64,000 nucleotides of DNA from Prorocentrum cordatum (GCA_963575745.1 CAUYUJ010003958.1:475158-539157); one strand, 5' to 3'; shown: positions 52,022 to 62,639, counted from the first letter of the stretch. Numbers and translations are program-made. The notes: generated from the sequence alone by a model not told the origin.

Positions 52022-52547
52022 CTTCAGGAGTGGCGAAGTCCCGACGGGGTAAGAGACGGAGGCCGAGCACTCCGTGGGGACTTCTACTGTGTACGAAGTT
52101 AGCGCCCAACCAGGAGAGGTTAAGTCCAGACGGAGTAGGCCCAGACGGAGACCGAATACCCCGTGGGGACCTACTCCACACGGACTTGGTTAGAATCCTC
52201 CAACACCTGAGCGACGAAACGAAATGGGTCTTGAGCGAGAAAACAAGGTGACCTTACGCCGCGGCTTCCGCGAGCCGCCAGCGTGGCACTCCGCGTGGCG
52301 AAGAGGGCGCTCACGCGCAACCTTACGTGGGGAACTGACGCGCGAATGTCCGCGCAATTGGCCCCGCTTTCTTGCGACGCTCACCTGCCGCAGATGCCCA
52401 TATAATCCGCCGGGACCAGGAGGCCCTCGCAGTCGCCGTCGCCGAGGTCCTCTCTGGTGACGCCAGCGTTGGCAAGGAAGCAGAGCAACTTCAAGACGGC
52501 CCTGCTGCTCCGCGGATCGGCACTCTGACGTCGAAGAAGACACAGCG
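52022..52547. other. Short tandem duplication, otherwise no gene
   Basis: GACGG with CCGAGCACTCCGTGGGGAC (52050-52085) and GACCGAATACCCCGTGGGGAC (52150-52175) form an approximate 95-bp tandem duplication. The rest holds no convincing frame. Confidence 0.5.
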
Positions 52548-52717
52548 GCACAAACCCAACTTTTGAAGGCCGCGCGGGCGTCTTGGATCTGCGCTGGATC
52601 CCCTCGGCGGCGCCTCTGGCGCCGCCCCGCGCGCCCAGGAACGGGGCCCCAGCGCCGATCCGAGAGATCTGCGCAGACCCACGAAACTTCCTGCCTGCGC
52701 CGTGCTGTCTTCTCCAG
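52548..52717 (+). repeat. Introner-like sequence, copy 3, ending in a splice-acceptor-like CAG
   Basis: Plus strand GCACAAACCCAACTTTTG, then GGCGGCGCCTCTGGCGCC hairpin, CGCCGATCCGAGAGATCTGC, and CTGTCTTCTCCAG at 52705-52717. Parallels copy 2 (GCACAACACACAACTTTCTG ... GATCCAAGAAATACGC ... GAGCCAG) and copy 1 in the SUN gene. Confidence 0.5.
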
Positions 52718-52814
52718 TGGCTGTGCCGCCCGCCGTGGCCGCCGCGAGGCCGGCTCCGGCGGCGCGTGCTCCGCCCCGGGGCCAGGGCCGCGCACCTCTC
52801 GGCCACACGGGGGG

Positions 52815-52890
52815 GGGGGCCCTCCTCCTCCTCCTCCTCCTCCTCCTCCTCCTCCTCCTCCTCCTCCCTCCTCCTCCTCCTCCTACTAGT
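52815..52890 (+). repeat. CCT microsatellite ending CTACTAG
   Basis: About 65 bp of CTC/CCT repeats on the plus strand, ending CTCCTCCTACTAG, acceptor-like. Confidence 0.9.
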
Positions 52891-53046
52891 CGGCGCGGGC
52901 AGGCCCGAAGCTTTACCGACCCGCCAGGAGGGTACGAAACTTCCACCACGCGACTTGCTCGGCCTATCCGCTTGCTGCCTCGGCCAAGGGAGGAGGCAGG
53001 GGGGAGAGGAGGGCAGTCACGGCCACATACACTCGCAGTCCGCCCA

Positions 53047-54681
53047 ATGAAAATAGTCACGCACAACCCACAGAGCGCAGCGATGAGCGAGCGACTAGAA
53101 GACACTAGCTGCGATCTGAAGGGCTGGGACATAGTACTATTGAACGGAACACATCACTGGGCGGCAGCAGAGGGAGTGTTTACCCACCGACTACCACACC
53201 ATCTGGCATACCGATTTGGAGGGAAGAAAGGCAAGTTTGTGACGAAGGTCTGTGGAATCGCCATTCTGGTGGCACACCATATACACCCGACGTCCCTACG
53301 AAGCACTTATGTCCCCCCAGCCGAGATCCAAGGTAGAGTGGGGGGCCTTCGTCTCTGGTCACGAGAAGTGGCCTTATGTTTTTTTAGCGTTTACCTCGCC
53401 CCCATCCACTGCCAGTCCTTCTCCACGATAGCAAGAAAAGTGACGGGATGGGTGGAGAACCAGAACGACGGGTCGGGGGCTCGCTGCACAGTAGTGGTGG
53501 GGGGTGATATCAACAGTCAGCTAGGCTTGCATAGAGGACCAGACGGAGTGGTCACAGCTAATAGAGGAGCCACGACGGGACCAAAGCACCACTTTCTGGA
53601 AAACGAGAACGGGCAGTATTTCAGGGAGATGTGTACAGGTTCCCACCTTGCAGTTGCTACAACGTAATACGAAATGGGCCCGACCTACTATTCCCCGAAG
53701 GGAGGCTCCAGCACAATAGACCACATTGCTATTCCAGTCTCTGCCCTTCCATTGGTGTCTCGCTGCGTTGCGTTGCGCACGTCGGCGAAGAGGCTGCAGC
53801 TGATACGGAGGAGGGGACACAGAGACCACATCCCCATAGGCATCGTCCTAGATGTTTCGGGCAGGAACAGTTTTGCGTCGATGCGAAGGGAAAGGGGGCC
53901 CCCCCTGGATCGGGACAAGCTGATGGAATGCCTACGCAGAGGCACAGCGCGCCCCGACCTTGTTGCTGCTCTGGAAAGGGAGATGGAGGAGATGAAGGAA
54001 CAGTGGGAGCAGGCGAAGCAGGAGGGGACGCCCGACAAAATGTGGGACTTGTGGAGTGGAGCAGCTCGGAGGGCACTGGACACCTGCTTCCGACAGGGGC
54101 AGAAAGACCTGGACTCGACAACGGCAGTGGTGCGAGAGCGACGGATGACACTGTTAGCAGAAAGGAGGGCCCTAAGAGAAATAATGGTAGATGGCGAGTC
54201 CGACGAGCAACTTGTGCAGACACAACAGGAACTCTCGGAGATGACGGCCCTACTGAAGGTCTTGAGGCAAGACGCAGAGAAGGCGAGAAGAGCTAAACTT
54301 GTGGAGGAAATCTGGGAAGCCCATCAGAGAAACGATTTCAGCACCATGCACAGACTGCGTATCCAGTGCCAGCGAAACGGCAGAGGCCCTAAGAAGCGAC
54401 ATTATCAGACAGCTAGAACACACTGGCCGAAGGAGGAATGGCTTCGAGAACTTGGTAAGAGACCCGAGGAATGAGGACTAGCAGCACAGGAGATCGACCT
54501 GGACGAGTATGTTAGGGAGCAACGGGAGAGAATCGAAGAGCAACTACCTTTGCCCGAAGATACGGAGGCCATGTCACTCATGCTGTTGGACAAGCGCTGG
54601 ATGCTGAAATACTGTAAAAAAAGGCGGCAAAACGACGGGCCTGGCCTAGATGGGGGATCCCTGTGGGACTTACTTGGATGA
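53047..54681 (+). pseudogene. LINE C endonuclease (EEP type) and linker, two nonsense codons
   Basis: One frame from the ATG at 53047 (MKIVTHNPQSAAMSERLED). Motifs: WDIVLLNGTHHW (usual Q-E-T/H replaced by N-G-T-H), CGIAILVAHH, CTVVVGGDINSQLGL (GD-N), TYYSPKGGSSTIDHIAIP and GHRDHIPIGI (RDH for SDH). The codon TAA at 53665 lies between the GDIN and TYYS blocks, and TGA at 54472 lies in the linker; the frame is otherwise continuous to TGA at 54679 (NDGPGLDGGSLWDLLG). The linker is a long charged helix (EREMEEMKEQWEQAKQEG). The lost Glu suggests a decayed enzyme. Confidence 0.8.
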
Positions 54682-54970
54682 TCCTGGATCCCTCGACGCA
54701 TCTGGATCATCCAGAGCTCTTGAGCCGCCAGATAGAAACCAATATGATTCGTGCAGCTGAAGGGAGAGAGGACGAGGAGGATTTGAGCAAGTACACGACA
54801 CTGTTTCGTTATCGAGTAGACAAAAGAATTTTGGAAAGGATGGGATGGAACAGCGGAGAGAGACTGGGCAGTAAGGGTGAGAAATTGGACGGCACAGAGT
54901 TGGACGCTTGCGAAGTGACACCGTACTTTGTGGACCGACCAGAGAAATGGGGGATTGGGCACGGCCAAAT
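54682..54970 (+). pseudogene. G-patch-like segment within the LINE C polyprotein
   Basis: In a frame one base off from its neighbours: ILDPSTHLDHPELLSRQIET, then RILERMGWNSGERLGSKGEK and LDGTELDACEVTPYFVDRPE. The GW-x2-G-x2-LG-x2-G pattern recalls a G-patch, an RNA-binding module also fused to some viral and LTR-element proteases. Its place between the pre-palm motif and the RT fingers is unusual. Low confidence: the pattern is short. Confidence 0.3.
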
Positions 54971-56550
54971 TGCGCGGGAACGACGAAGAGGGACCGTATG
55001 TGTTCCAGCAGCTTCTGGATCAGCTGTTGATGAAATGCAGGACATCGCAGGTGACTCCCCTGGCGTGGCGTCGTTCTATGTCCTTTGATGCGGATAAAAA
55101 CAATGGGAAACCAGGCATCGGAGGGACACGTATCATGCATGCATGCGACTCTATGAGTATGGCGTGGCATTGGGGTATACACAAAAGGGGCCCTCAACCA
55201 AGTCACCCCCCATGGGCCCCAGGAGGCCTGGCGCGCAGGAGCCGCGAAAATGCGCTTCTCTGCTTGCAGGCTGTGCAGTGGAGGGCGAGGGAAGGGGGAG
55301 TGAGTATTGTGCACGCAAACTACGAATGCAGCAACGCATTTGCCAGTGCGAAGCGGGAGCTCCTCCAGGCGACGGCAGGGAAATATGCGAGCGAGGCAGA
55401 TCAGTCATTCGCCTTAGGAGCTATTTGCAACACGCAGCTCAGCATGCGTTGCGCTGATGAGTGGCTGCACGCAGAGACGACGGTGGGGGCCCAGGTGGGT
55501 TTTACTCTGTGCCCGCGCCAATTCAACGATGTCTACAACTTGTATGTAGACAAGTGGCTTCAGTCGGAAAAAGACAGGGATATACGCCAAACGCGGCACG
55601 ACACACGGAATCCTGACTGACACTTGGCACGACTTGGCACTGAACACGTTCATGGACGATGCGACGCGCACACACACGCAATTCTTCAGGGAGCAACGGC
55701 CAGCGCGGTGACAGAACAGCTGAATGGAGCCACGACTAGACTGGACCAGACCATTGGCAAGGGCGGATGGAGGTTGAACCAAGGCAAAACCAACCACCTC
55801 TTGCGCATCTGTGGCCCTGGGAGCTACACAGCGACAAGGCAGCTTAGGCGGTCCACTGAACTAAAGGGGGAAGCGCTACGAGAGATGAGAGCCCTTGGAC
55901 CATACATCCCATCTGGCCAGGGGCTGGGGGGGGGGGAAGTGCGCAGACGGATTTCAGCCATGAGAGTGGCCTGGAGGCAATGTGGCTGTTTCTGGAGCTC
56001 AGACACCCCTGACCCCATCAAGCGCACCATGTTCATTGCATTCGTCTTGGGGGCCGCATGGAGCGGCATGACTGCTTTCGTTCCCCCAGCCGCCCTTACG
56101 GAAGCCCACGATGCTGTGATTGGTAAGTATTTGCGCAGACTTGCAGTAGGACGGATGAGTTGGCAGCTCGAATCAGGCGAGACCCGTTGCTATCCCGACA
56201 GCACGAGTGTTCAAAGAATGGGGGATAGAAAGGAGTGCCACAGCCCTCAGGACCAGGCGATCAAAGTGGCACAGAAACTGGGCGTTGTACCCCCACGAGC
56301 ATGCACATGTTATTGCTGCAGTGTTTGGCGAATCCAAACTAGACGAGAGGAGCCAAATTCGCAGGCTGCAGGCAAAAAGGTGGGTGTGGTGTTTTTTTCG
56401 ACCCCGTGGGCCCTACAACTCAAAGCAGACCTGGATGCACTGGCTGAGGTGGTGGAGGAAATGAGGGCTTGGTACGACAAACGGACATCGGATTTCGAGA
56501 TCTTTTGCCCAGGGACCCAGGCGTGGCAACAGTGGACAATATGGATGTGA
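54928..56550 (+). pseudogene. LINE C reverse transcriptase, with local frame shifts
   Basis: RT motifs: SQVTPLAWRRSMSFDADKNN and GKPGIGGTRIMHACDSMSMA (fingers), IVHANYECSNAFASAKRELL (motif A region, with the usual Asp changed to Asn or Glu), GAQVGFTLCPRQFNDVYN (motif B), and TFMDDATRTHTQFF (motif C, Asp-Asp) in a different frame at about 55600-55680. Afterwards the main frame resumes with WRLNQGKTNHLL and the thumb: ALGPYIPSGQGLGGGEVRRR, ISAMRVAWRQCG and IGKYLRRLAVGRMSW. TGA at 55618 and the shift around motif C show decay. Function as in LINE B. Confidence 0.8.
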
Positions 56551-57008
56551 CGGTTATCCGCAGTGCAGCACTGACTTGGGACCAGGGGAAGGAGGACGAG
56601 GAGTTGAAAGGAGACGAGGGGGTGACAAAGCCTTTTTGGTGCGATTGTTGTGGTCACGGACGAGCAGGGACACCCAAGGTATGTGGGAAACGTTTTGCGA
56701 CGACAGCAGCACTCATAGGGCATCGCAGAGAACTGCACAACATCCGACCGTTGGTAGCCAGCTTAGTGGCGACTAACCAATGCCCTTGGTGCGAAAGTAC
56801 CTTCGCAGACAGGCGCACGGCGATTGACCACGCCACGAGGGCCGCCGACGGACATGGAATACGTCACCGTGACCGCAGCAAATGGAGCCACCCAGTTGCC
56901 CCACCAACAAGTTTGAAGTGCAAGATCTGCGATTTTGAGGCTCAAGACCTGCCCGAGTACCACGCTCACGCGAGGGCTCATCACCCAGGCCCCACTTCGG
57001 TCAGATAA
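56469..57008 (+). CDS. LINE C C-terminal zinc-finger domain
   Basis: 179 residues. Three C2H2-like fingers: C-x2-C...CGKRFATTAALIGHRRELH, CPWCESTFADRRTAIDHATR...H, and CKICDFEAQDLPEYHAHARA-HH. They occupy the end of the polyprotein where LINE B has RNase H. In some site-specific LINE families, zinc fingers bind target DNA, though usually at the N-terminus. The frame differs from the RT frame, and overlaps it by 82 bp. Confidence 0.75.
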   Translation: MVRQTDIGFRDLLPRDPGVATVDNMDVTVIRSAALTWDQGKEDEELKGDEGVTKPFWCDCCGHGRAGTPKVCGKRFATTAALIGHRRELHNIRPLVASLVATNQCPWCESTFADRRTAIDHATRAADGHGIRHRDRSKWSHPVAPPTSLKCKICDFEAQDLPEYHAHARAHHPGPTSVR

Positions 57009-57009
57009 C

Positions 57010-57547
57010 CTAGGAAGGGTGCGGCACACAGAGGAAATGCCAGCCGAGTTCATGGGGCTGCGCCCGCTCGGCGTGCCAGCATGGGGCCTCAGGCGCAGGG
57101 CAGACCGATGGGGACCTCCCGCAGTCAGACGAGAGGGTCACGAAGGAGGGCAAGGGGGGCCCCCAGCAGGCCAAGGGCGGGGGCTCGAGCGGGGCGGCGG
57201 CGGCAGGAGGAGGCGAACCACCGCGCAGACCACAGCCGCAGAAAGGAGGAGGCAAAGGCGACGATCACCACACCCAGCTCGGACAAGCTATCAGCAACCT
57301 GCAGAAGCTGTCGCTGCGCACAGCGATGGTGGCACGAGAACAACAACACCTCAACTCGGACTTCTGGCTGATCCCAATCTCCTGTTCGCCGTGCCGAGTG
57401 GCCATCCAAACAGGAAAAGACTACGCCATGCAAGTGGGGGCGGCGGGAAAAAAACACTCGATGGGCCCTCCTCACGCCCGCGTCGCAGTTGCTACGATCT
57501 CCGAAATGAAAAACGTTCTGGCGGCGGCGATCAGCAAGGAGGGGGGT

Positions 57548-57582
<35 letters not shown>

Positions 57583-58360
57583 CCTGCAGTGGAGCTACGA
57601 GGTCCTCCAGCACTGGTTGAACCTGGCGTTCCACGAGAAGGGACGAGAGCTCGTGCTGGAGACCCTGTAGCAGTTCAAGATATCGGAGGCGTAGAAGCCC
57701 AAGGGTCAAGAAGACGACGGCAACGGGAAGGGCAAGCTGTTGTACACTATCAACCCGATGCCGAGCACCAGGGTGGCCATGGGCGTCGAGAGGATTCCCC
57801 GGGAGAAGGGCGAGTTCGAGATGGACGAGGACGGGAACCTAGAGAGCATGAAGGACGGGGGTGGGGTATCAGAAGGACGAGCTGGACGACTACCACCCTC
57901 CCTACCTGAAGCAAGCGCTGGGCTACACGCTGAAACTGTTGGGTGGGGTCTACATCGCGAGCTACGGCCCCAAGAGCGACCTGGAGAGGCAGGTGGAGAA
58001 GCAGTTGCAGGCGTCGAGGTCGCAGGGACAGCTGGACCGACCAGAGATGCGGAAGCGTCCATCCAGAGCGGCCAGGGCGCGTCCAGCTCGACAGGGCCCG
58101 CCAAGACGCTAGTGCGCCCAGCCTCTTTCACGGTGGCGCCCTCGCCTCAGACGCTAGCCCTGCCAATGACAGCTCCGCAGTCTCGAGGGGAAAAGCTGGC
58201 AGAGATGTTGAGCCGTAATCCAGAATCGATGAAAAAAACCAAGAGAATTAGCGGGCCAAAGTGGGAAATACGGAAAAGCAAGCAGCTGCATGAACTAGCC
58301 AAGCGGTTTCAAGCAGAGCGGCTCCAAGCATTGCGATATCACTCGGAGGGTGAAGGATGA
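57010..58360 (+). pseudogene. LINE ORF1-like frame with Cys-rich start, two TAG codons and one shift
   Basis: In one frame: CGTQRKCQPSSWGCARSACQ-HG, a Cys motif like that of LINE B ORF1, then a basic and Gly-rich region (RRPQPQKGGGKGDD), LGQAISNLQKLSLRTAMVAR, EQQHLNSDFWLIP, IQTGKDYAMQVGAAGKKHSM, a poly-Gly run from a 30-base G homopolymer (57551-57580), and TLQWSYEVLQHWLNLAFHEK. TAG codons at 57668 and 57692 interrupt, the frame resumes (GKLLYTINPMPSTRVAMGVE), shifts near 57865 (DDYHPPYLKQALGYTLKLLG), and returns for KTKRISGPKWEIRKSKQLHE. It lies 2 bp after LINE C, so it may be the ORF1 of a second element in head-to-tail arrangement. Confidence 0.5.
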
Positions 58361-59128
58361 CGAGGAGGCAGTGGAGGTAAACGAGGTTAAGATCAACAGC
58401 AGAACTTACTACTGACTGGGATACGACGGGGGACAGACAGCACAAGTATGACGGTTATTGGGTGTTGGTTTATACAGTTACGACGGGTACGTACAGGTGA
58501 CATGGGAGGGCATTACCACAGGACGGGGCAGGGCACAGCACGATTGCAGGAGGACGGGCTGGCAAGGGAGTGGGGACACCAGAGAGCACAAGTGGTAGGC
58601 TACGTAGGCGGGGACAGTACTGTGACTGACATTGCAACAGAGAGGGGATTTGGACACCGAGTTAGGCACCGACATCGGCCCCTCCTTTCGTTCCGTGTCT
58701 ACGGCAATGCTTCAGCGCGGCTCGCGCCCAGATCGGGGTAGCAGCATGCAGGACCTCGGATGCTAATACCAGTTGTTCAATGTTGTTCAAACAATGATGG
58801 AGAGCATACATGCATGCGGGGTCCAAGGTCTAAGGCTCCCAGGGGGGCCCATTGGAGAGCTCTGCTATCCTCGAGGGGCGGGGGGGGGGGGGGCGCAGCG
58901 CCCATGCAGGTGGGCACGATCCCTTAATGGCGACGGAGCGTGCCCCCCCCTCGAGTATCAGATTTGATCGCCTGAGCCCTCGGAGAACTCACCCTGCACC
59001 GACTCCTGCTACGTGTCCTACCGACGGTGGGTCACAACAGGAGTGGAACATCCGTAGCACAACTGGCTTACTACAGTTGCGGTCTGTTTTTGGCTCGCCA
59101 CGCTCACTTAGCATCAGCTTGTCCCGTG
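58361..59128. other. No gene supported
   Basis: Short frames only. A G-run at 58880-58895. The final 100 bp before 59129 is open in the frame of the next gene (VAQLAYYSCGLFLARHAHLA), which might be an N-terminal extension. Confidence 0.4.
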
Positions 59129-59983
59129 ATGCCGCAGATGCTGCCAACGATCGAAGAAGCACCCGTGTTTCGCGGAGACACCACGGCTAACCCAGTCACT
59201 GGAGGCGAGGCATATGTTATCAAGCTCCAGGAGAACACCATTCAGAAATGCGTGGACACGATGGCGGACCTCAAGAAGAAGCTCGAGATGCAGATCGAGG
59301 TGTTGATCGCACAGAAGAAGGTGCTGAGTCAGAACCTGGCGCGCGGCCAGCAGGTGACCAACGCGACTGCGGAGGGAGCGTTCATGCTGGCGGAGAACAC
59401 CCAGACCCTGGCCGACCAGATCAAGAGCATCGACGAGACCACGAGCGCGCTCATCACAGCGCACGGGTCCTTGGCATGGAAGTACGACACACCCTTGCAG
59501 ATGGCCTCGGCGAAAAAGTACAGCAAGCTCCAGCTCGACGGGAAGATGGACTTGCAGGGCCTGGTCATGACGAAGAAGGTGAAGAGGGCCATGTTCGAGG
59601 CGAAGAGGGCGAACAACGGCACCATCCCACCCTGGAGGGCGGACGACCCGAGCTCGTGGATCTTCTACGGGTGGACGCCGCCAAAAGGAGGAATCCCAGT
59701 GTGGAACAAGGACGACCCGAAGACCTGGACGTTCTACGGGTGGAGGGAGCCTAAGAAGTGGGTCGACTACAAAGAGGGTAAGAGCTCCAAGCCAGAGACG
59801 CCAGAGGAAGCCACCCCACCGAGTGGAGCGACGGCAGCATCATCGAGCGACGGGTGCAACGTGCCGATCCCAGAGACAGAGGAGGACCAGCCCTGGAGAG
59901 GCGCAGTGAGTGAGGAAGAGAGGCATGACATCACTGAGCGGCCGTGTGCGCAGCTCCATTGCATGTTCGCATTGCCGTTGTGA
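59129..59983 (+). CDS. Coiled-coil protein with a pair of tryptophan repeats, family unknown
   Basis: 284 residues from the ATG at 59129 (MPQMLPTIEEAP). Residues ~30-115 are a long coiled coil (ENTIQKCVDTMADLKKKLEM, NTQTLADQIKSIDETTSALI). Residues ~120-160 are Lys-rich (LQGLVMTKKVKRAMFEAKRA). Then two copies of a tryptophan motif: PPWRADDPSSWIFYGW (~167-182) and PVWNKDDPKTWTFYGW (~190-205), 23 residues apart. The tail is Pro/Glu/Ser-rich. One clean frame with good composition, plus strand, 0.8 kb after the ORF1-like frame. It may belong to a mobile element as a second structural ORF, or be a host gene. I recognise no family. Confidence 0.6.
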   Translation: MPQMLPTIEEAPVFRGDTTANPVTGGEAYVIKLQENTIQKCVDTMADLKKKLEMQIEVLIAQKKVLSQNLARGQQVTNATAEGAFMLAENTQTLADQIKSIDETTSALITAHGSLAWKYDTPLQMASAKKYSKLQLDGKMDLQGLVMTKKVKRAMFEAKRANNGTIPPWRADDPSSWIFYGWTPPKGGIPVWNKDDPKTWTFYGWREPKKWVDYKEGKSSKPETPEEATPPSGATAASSSDGCNVPIPETEEDQPWRGAVSEEERHDITERPCAQLHCMFALPL

Positions 59984-60654
59984 GGCTGGCGACTGCAAGA
60001 GAGAGACATAGTCCTAAGGGGACCTAGGAGACAACATGCCACTACGGATTGTGATGACACGACTACTGGTCAGCTCCACTACAGATGGGGACAGACTGTC
60101 AGCTTCAATCACCACTAGACTCACCTAGAGGCGTGATCCCCCACAGGCATCCAGTTTCTGTACCACCCCGTCAAATGTTCTTTTTTCTAGGATTCGAGGA
60201 GAGGGGGGAGGAGAGGGGGTGGTCGTCTCGTTTCGTGCCGCCCGCGCCGCCGCGCGCGCCTCGCGTCAACGGCATGACCGTGACGCAGGCGCCCCGCGGC
60301 AGCCCTCCCTCCTCCCCCCTCGGGTTGCGTGTGTTTGTGTGTGTGCGCGTGTGAGTGGTGTGTTGTCTGTCTAGTGCATGTCCTTCTTACCCCTTGCCTT
60401 GGAGGGGGTGCACGTTGCTAGCCAGGTAGCCTGTACCCCACTCCCGAGACTGAGAGCAGGACGCGAGTAGCGCTCCCTGCACGGGCCCCCCCCCCTCGTT
60501 GTGTACCAGGGGGGCGCGCCCCAGGCAGGCCTACGGCACCAAGCGTAGGCCCTGCATCCATATTGTCTCGCAGGGATATTATAAGGTCTTGTCCCGCGGT
60601 GCCTCGTGCCTGTCGTGGTTAGGATCGAACTCATCCCCGAAGCGCCTTTACCTT
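59984..60654. other. No gene supported; short GT run
   Basis: Contains TTCTTTTTTCTAGGATTCG (60179-60197), an acceptor-like sequence, a short GT run (60327-60352) and GC-rich sequence. No supported frame. Confidence 0.4.
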
Positions 60655-60776
60655 TTTACCTCCTCCTCCTCCTCCTCCTCCTCCTCCTCCTCCCTCCTCC
60701 TCCTCCTCCTTCTCCTCCTCCTCCTCCCTCCTCCTCCCTCCTCCTCCTCCCTCCTCCTCCTCCCTCCTCCTCCTAG
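60655..60776 (+). repeat. TCC polypyrimidine microsatellite ending CTCCTAG
   Basis: About 115 bp of TCC/CTC on the plus strand, ending CCTCCTCCTAG at 60776; acceptor-like placement before an open frame (60777-60985). Confidence 0.9.
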
Positions 60777-60989
60777 GCTGGCCTCTGGTGCGCGGCTCGG
60801 GGGGGGCCACACTCCCAGGCGCGCAAACCCCTGCCGTCGCGGCGCATGCAGCGATTGGGGGGCTTTAGTGGGCTCGAACCAAGCGGGGTGGAAGGGGGAA
60901 ATTGTGCGGGGGAATTCCCAGTGGTTGGAGGGGGAAATTGTCGTCGTAGTCCCCCGAAACGATTGGCGCGCAGGCCCGCACCCACAGGA

Positions 60990-61138
60990 GCACGAACAAC
61001 TGCACAACACACAACTTTCTGAGGTCCGCCCGGGGTTCCTGGGTCGGCGCCGCCAGGGGGGTCCAGGCGCAGATCCAAGAAATACGCGCGGACCTGCGAC
61101 GGTTTATGCTTGCGCTGCTTGCTTCCTCTTCGAGCCAG
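60990..61138 (+). repeat. Introner-like sequence, copy 2, ending in CAG
   Basis: Plus strand GCACAACACACAACTTTCTG, GGGTCGGCGCCGCCAGG, GATCCAAGAAATACGC, GCGGACCTGC, GGTTTATGCTTGCGCTG, then CTTGCTTCCTCTTCGAGCCAG. The final ~70 bases align well with the intron end of the SUN-domain gene (about 38 of 49 positions in the core by eye). Confidence 0.65.
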
Positions 61139-61683
61139 CGGTCGCTTCAGAGAAGGGCTCCTCCCACCTGCCACCACACGGCCACTTCCACCACGCTGCC
61201 AGGACGCTGCATGGGAAGGACGGGGAGCCTCTCTGGCTACGGTCGACCTCGGCCACGAAGCGGCTCCCTGAGCTGGAACGGCCCGAACTTGCCGTCGCTC
61301 GGACGTCCATTTCCCGTGCATGTTTCGGTTCCGTGCGTGTTTTGCTTGCTCGATGGTCCGGGATGGTCCTCGTCGAGAAAAAAACGCACACGTTTGCCGT
61401 CGCTCTGACGTCCATTTCCCGTGCACTTTTCGGTTTCGTGCGTGTTTTGTTTGCTCGATGGTCCGGGATGGTCCTCGCGGAGAAAAAATGCACACGCCCG
61501 AGCGATGCCGAGCGAAAGCCAGGGCCCCACCTGAGCCCCCCGTGGTCCAAACGTGACGTGGCCTGCGGGCCACAGCTCGGGCATCCGGCGGCCGCCCGAG
61601 AGGAGCTGGGCACGTCCAGAACGCTCTGGGCGCGGCGCTGCAAGGCATCGAATGTTCATGTTGTCGAAGATTCGCATGTATAA
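61139..61683 (+). CDS. Possible exon with a 105-bp internal duplication
   Basis: After the acceptor-like CAG at 61138, a plus frame reads VASEKGSSHLPPHGHFHHAA, RTLHGKDGEPLWLRSTSATK and RLPELERPELAVARTSISRA, then a 105-bp unit present twice (61291-61395 and 61396-61500; GACGTCCATTTCCCGTGCA and GCTCGATGGTCCGGGATGGT in both). The frame stays open to 61683. No family recognised. The first 50 residues look exon-like, while the duplicated part may be non-coding. Confidence 0.3.
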
Positions 61684-62245
61684 CTCATTTCTCTCGGATT
61701 CTCGTTCACGCATATGCAATATCTCAACGTGAATAAAACATGAGGTGTGCGATGTGTATTGCGCCTAGTATCATCTGGAGCCAGCGAAAACGTCCGGTGG
61801 GCCCGCACCAGAGGTCACTCCTGAGAGTCCGCCGAAATGATTGCTTAAATTTGCGGCTTCAGAGGTCCCGACCGCTTCGCAAAAGGTCGTCTTTCGTCGC
61901 GGATCCGTTCTTGATGGCCCCGCGGCCGAAACCAGCCCCCGAGGGCGGAAATCGAGGAACACATGCAGTTGAACGAATCATAAGTAGATCGGCGCGAAGT
62001 TTGCTAAGTGGAAAAGGGGGGTTAGAATTAGATGTCAAGCTGGGTTGTCTGGCCTAGCGTACACGCGGGTTAGAAGTGCCGCAAGTGGCTTAGAGGGTTG
62101 GATAACTCCGCTTGTGGGCGGAGCCCACTTGGCACTGATCGCTTGCACCCCAAAGCCGCTCATGGCACTGGCAACCCACTTACAAGACATGATCGGCTAG
62201 ACAGATCCCACATTGGCATCCACTGATGACCGCCTATCCCCTTAG
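61684..62245. other. No gene supported
   Basis: Moderate GC, short frames only, no repeat noticed. Confidence 0.4.
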
Positions 62246-62480
62246 AACCCCCCACGCAGATCCAAGTGCCCTGAGATCCGACGTCGCAAACAAAAATTGC
62301 AACATCCTCGAAAATCGCGACCAGAGCTCAAGATCCCTCTTTATGGCAACATTGACACTGACGGACAAATCTGTGATGGTCCCAGGGCCCGAAACAGGGT
62401 GAATACGCTCGTTTCGAAAGAAAATGGCAACGCCCAGATCACAGCATCGGGATCTGGTTCCTGTGGGCCCGCGCCAAAGG
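62246..62480. repeat. Dispersed repeat shared with 37980-38240
   Basis: Ordered shared blocks (CCCTGAGATCCGACGTCG, AACAAAAATTG, GTCCCAGGGCCCGAAA, GGCAACGCCCAGATC) with different spacing, diverged. No coding content. Confidence 0.7.
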
Positions 62481-62525
62481 CTTCGGTGGCAACTCATGGG
62501 AGCCTCCCATGCCATAGAGCAGGCT

Positions 62526-62612
62526 CTTGCGAATCGACGCTGACCGACGCTAATCAACGCTAATCGACGCTAACTGACGCTAATCGACGCTAGTCGACGC
62601 AACATCGGCGCT
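62526..62612 (+). repeat. 10-11-bp TCGACGCTAA minisatellite
   Basis: About seven units of TCGACGCTAA / ACCGACGCTAA / ACTGACGCTAA in tandem. Confidence 0.9.
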
Positions 62613-62639
62613 TTCTCATCGATTACCAGACCCTAGCGC

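Larger units (their letters stand above)
53047..57008 (+). mobile_element. LINE C: non-LTR retrotransposon with C2H2 fingers
   Basis: On the plus strand: endonuclease (53047-54100), a helical linker, a G-patch-like stretch, RT (about 54940-56300), and a C-terminal domain with three C2H2 fingers (56640-57008). No RNase H is seen, unlike LINE B. Most of the element keeps one frame with a few nonsense codons and short shifts. No ORF1 is found upstream, but an ORF1-like frame follows it at 57.0 kb. Confidence 0.85.
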
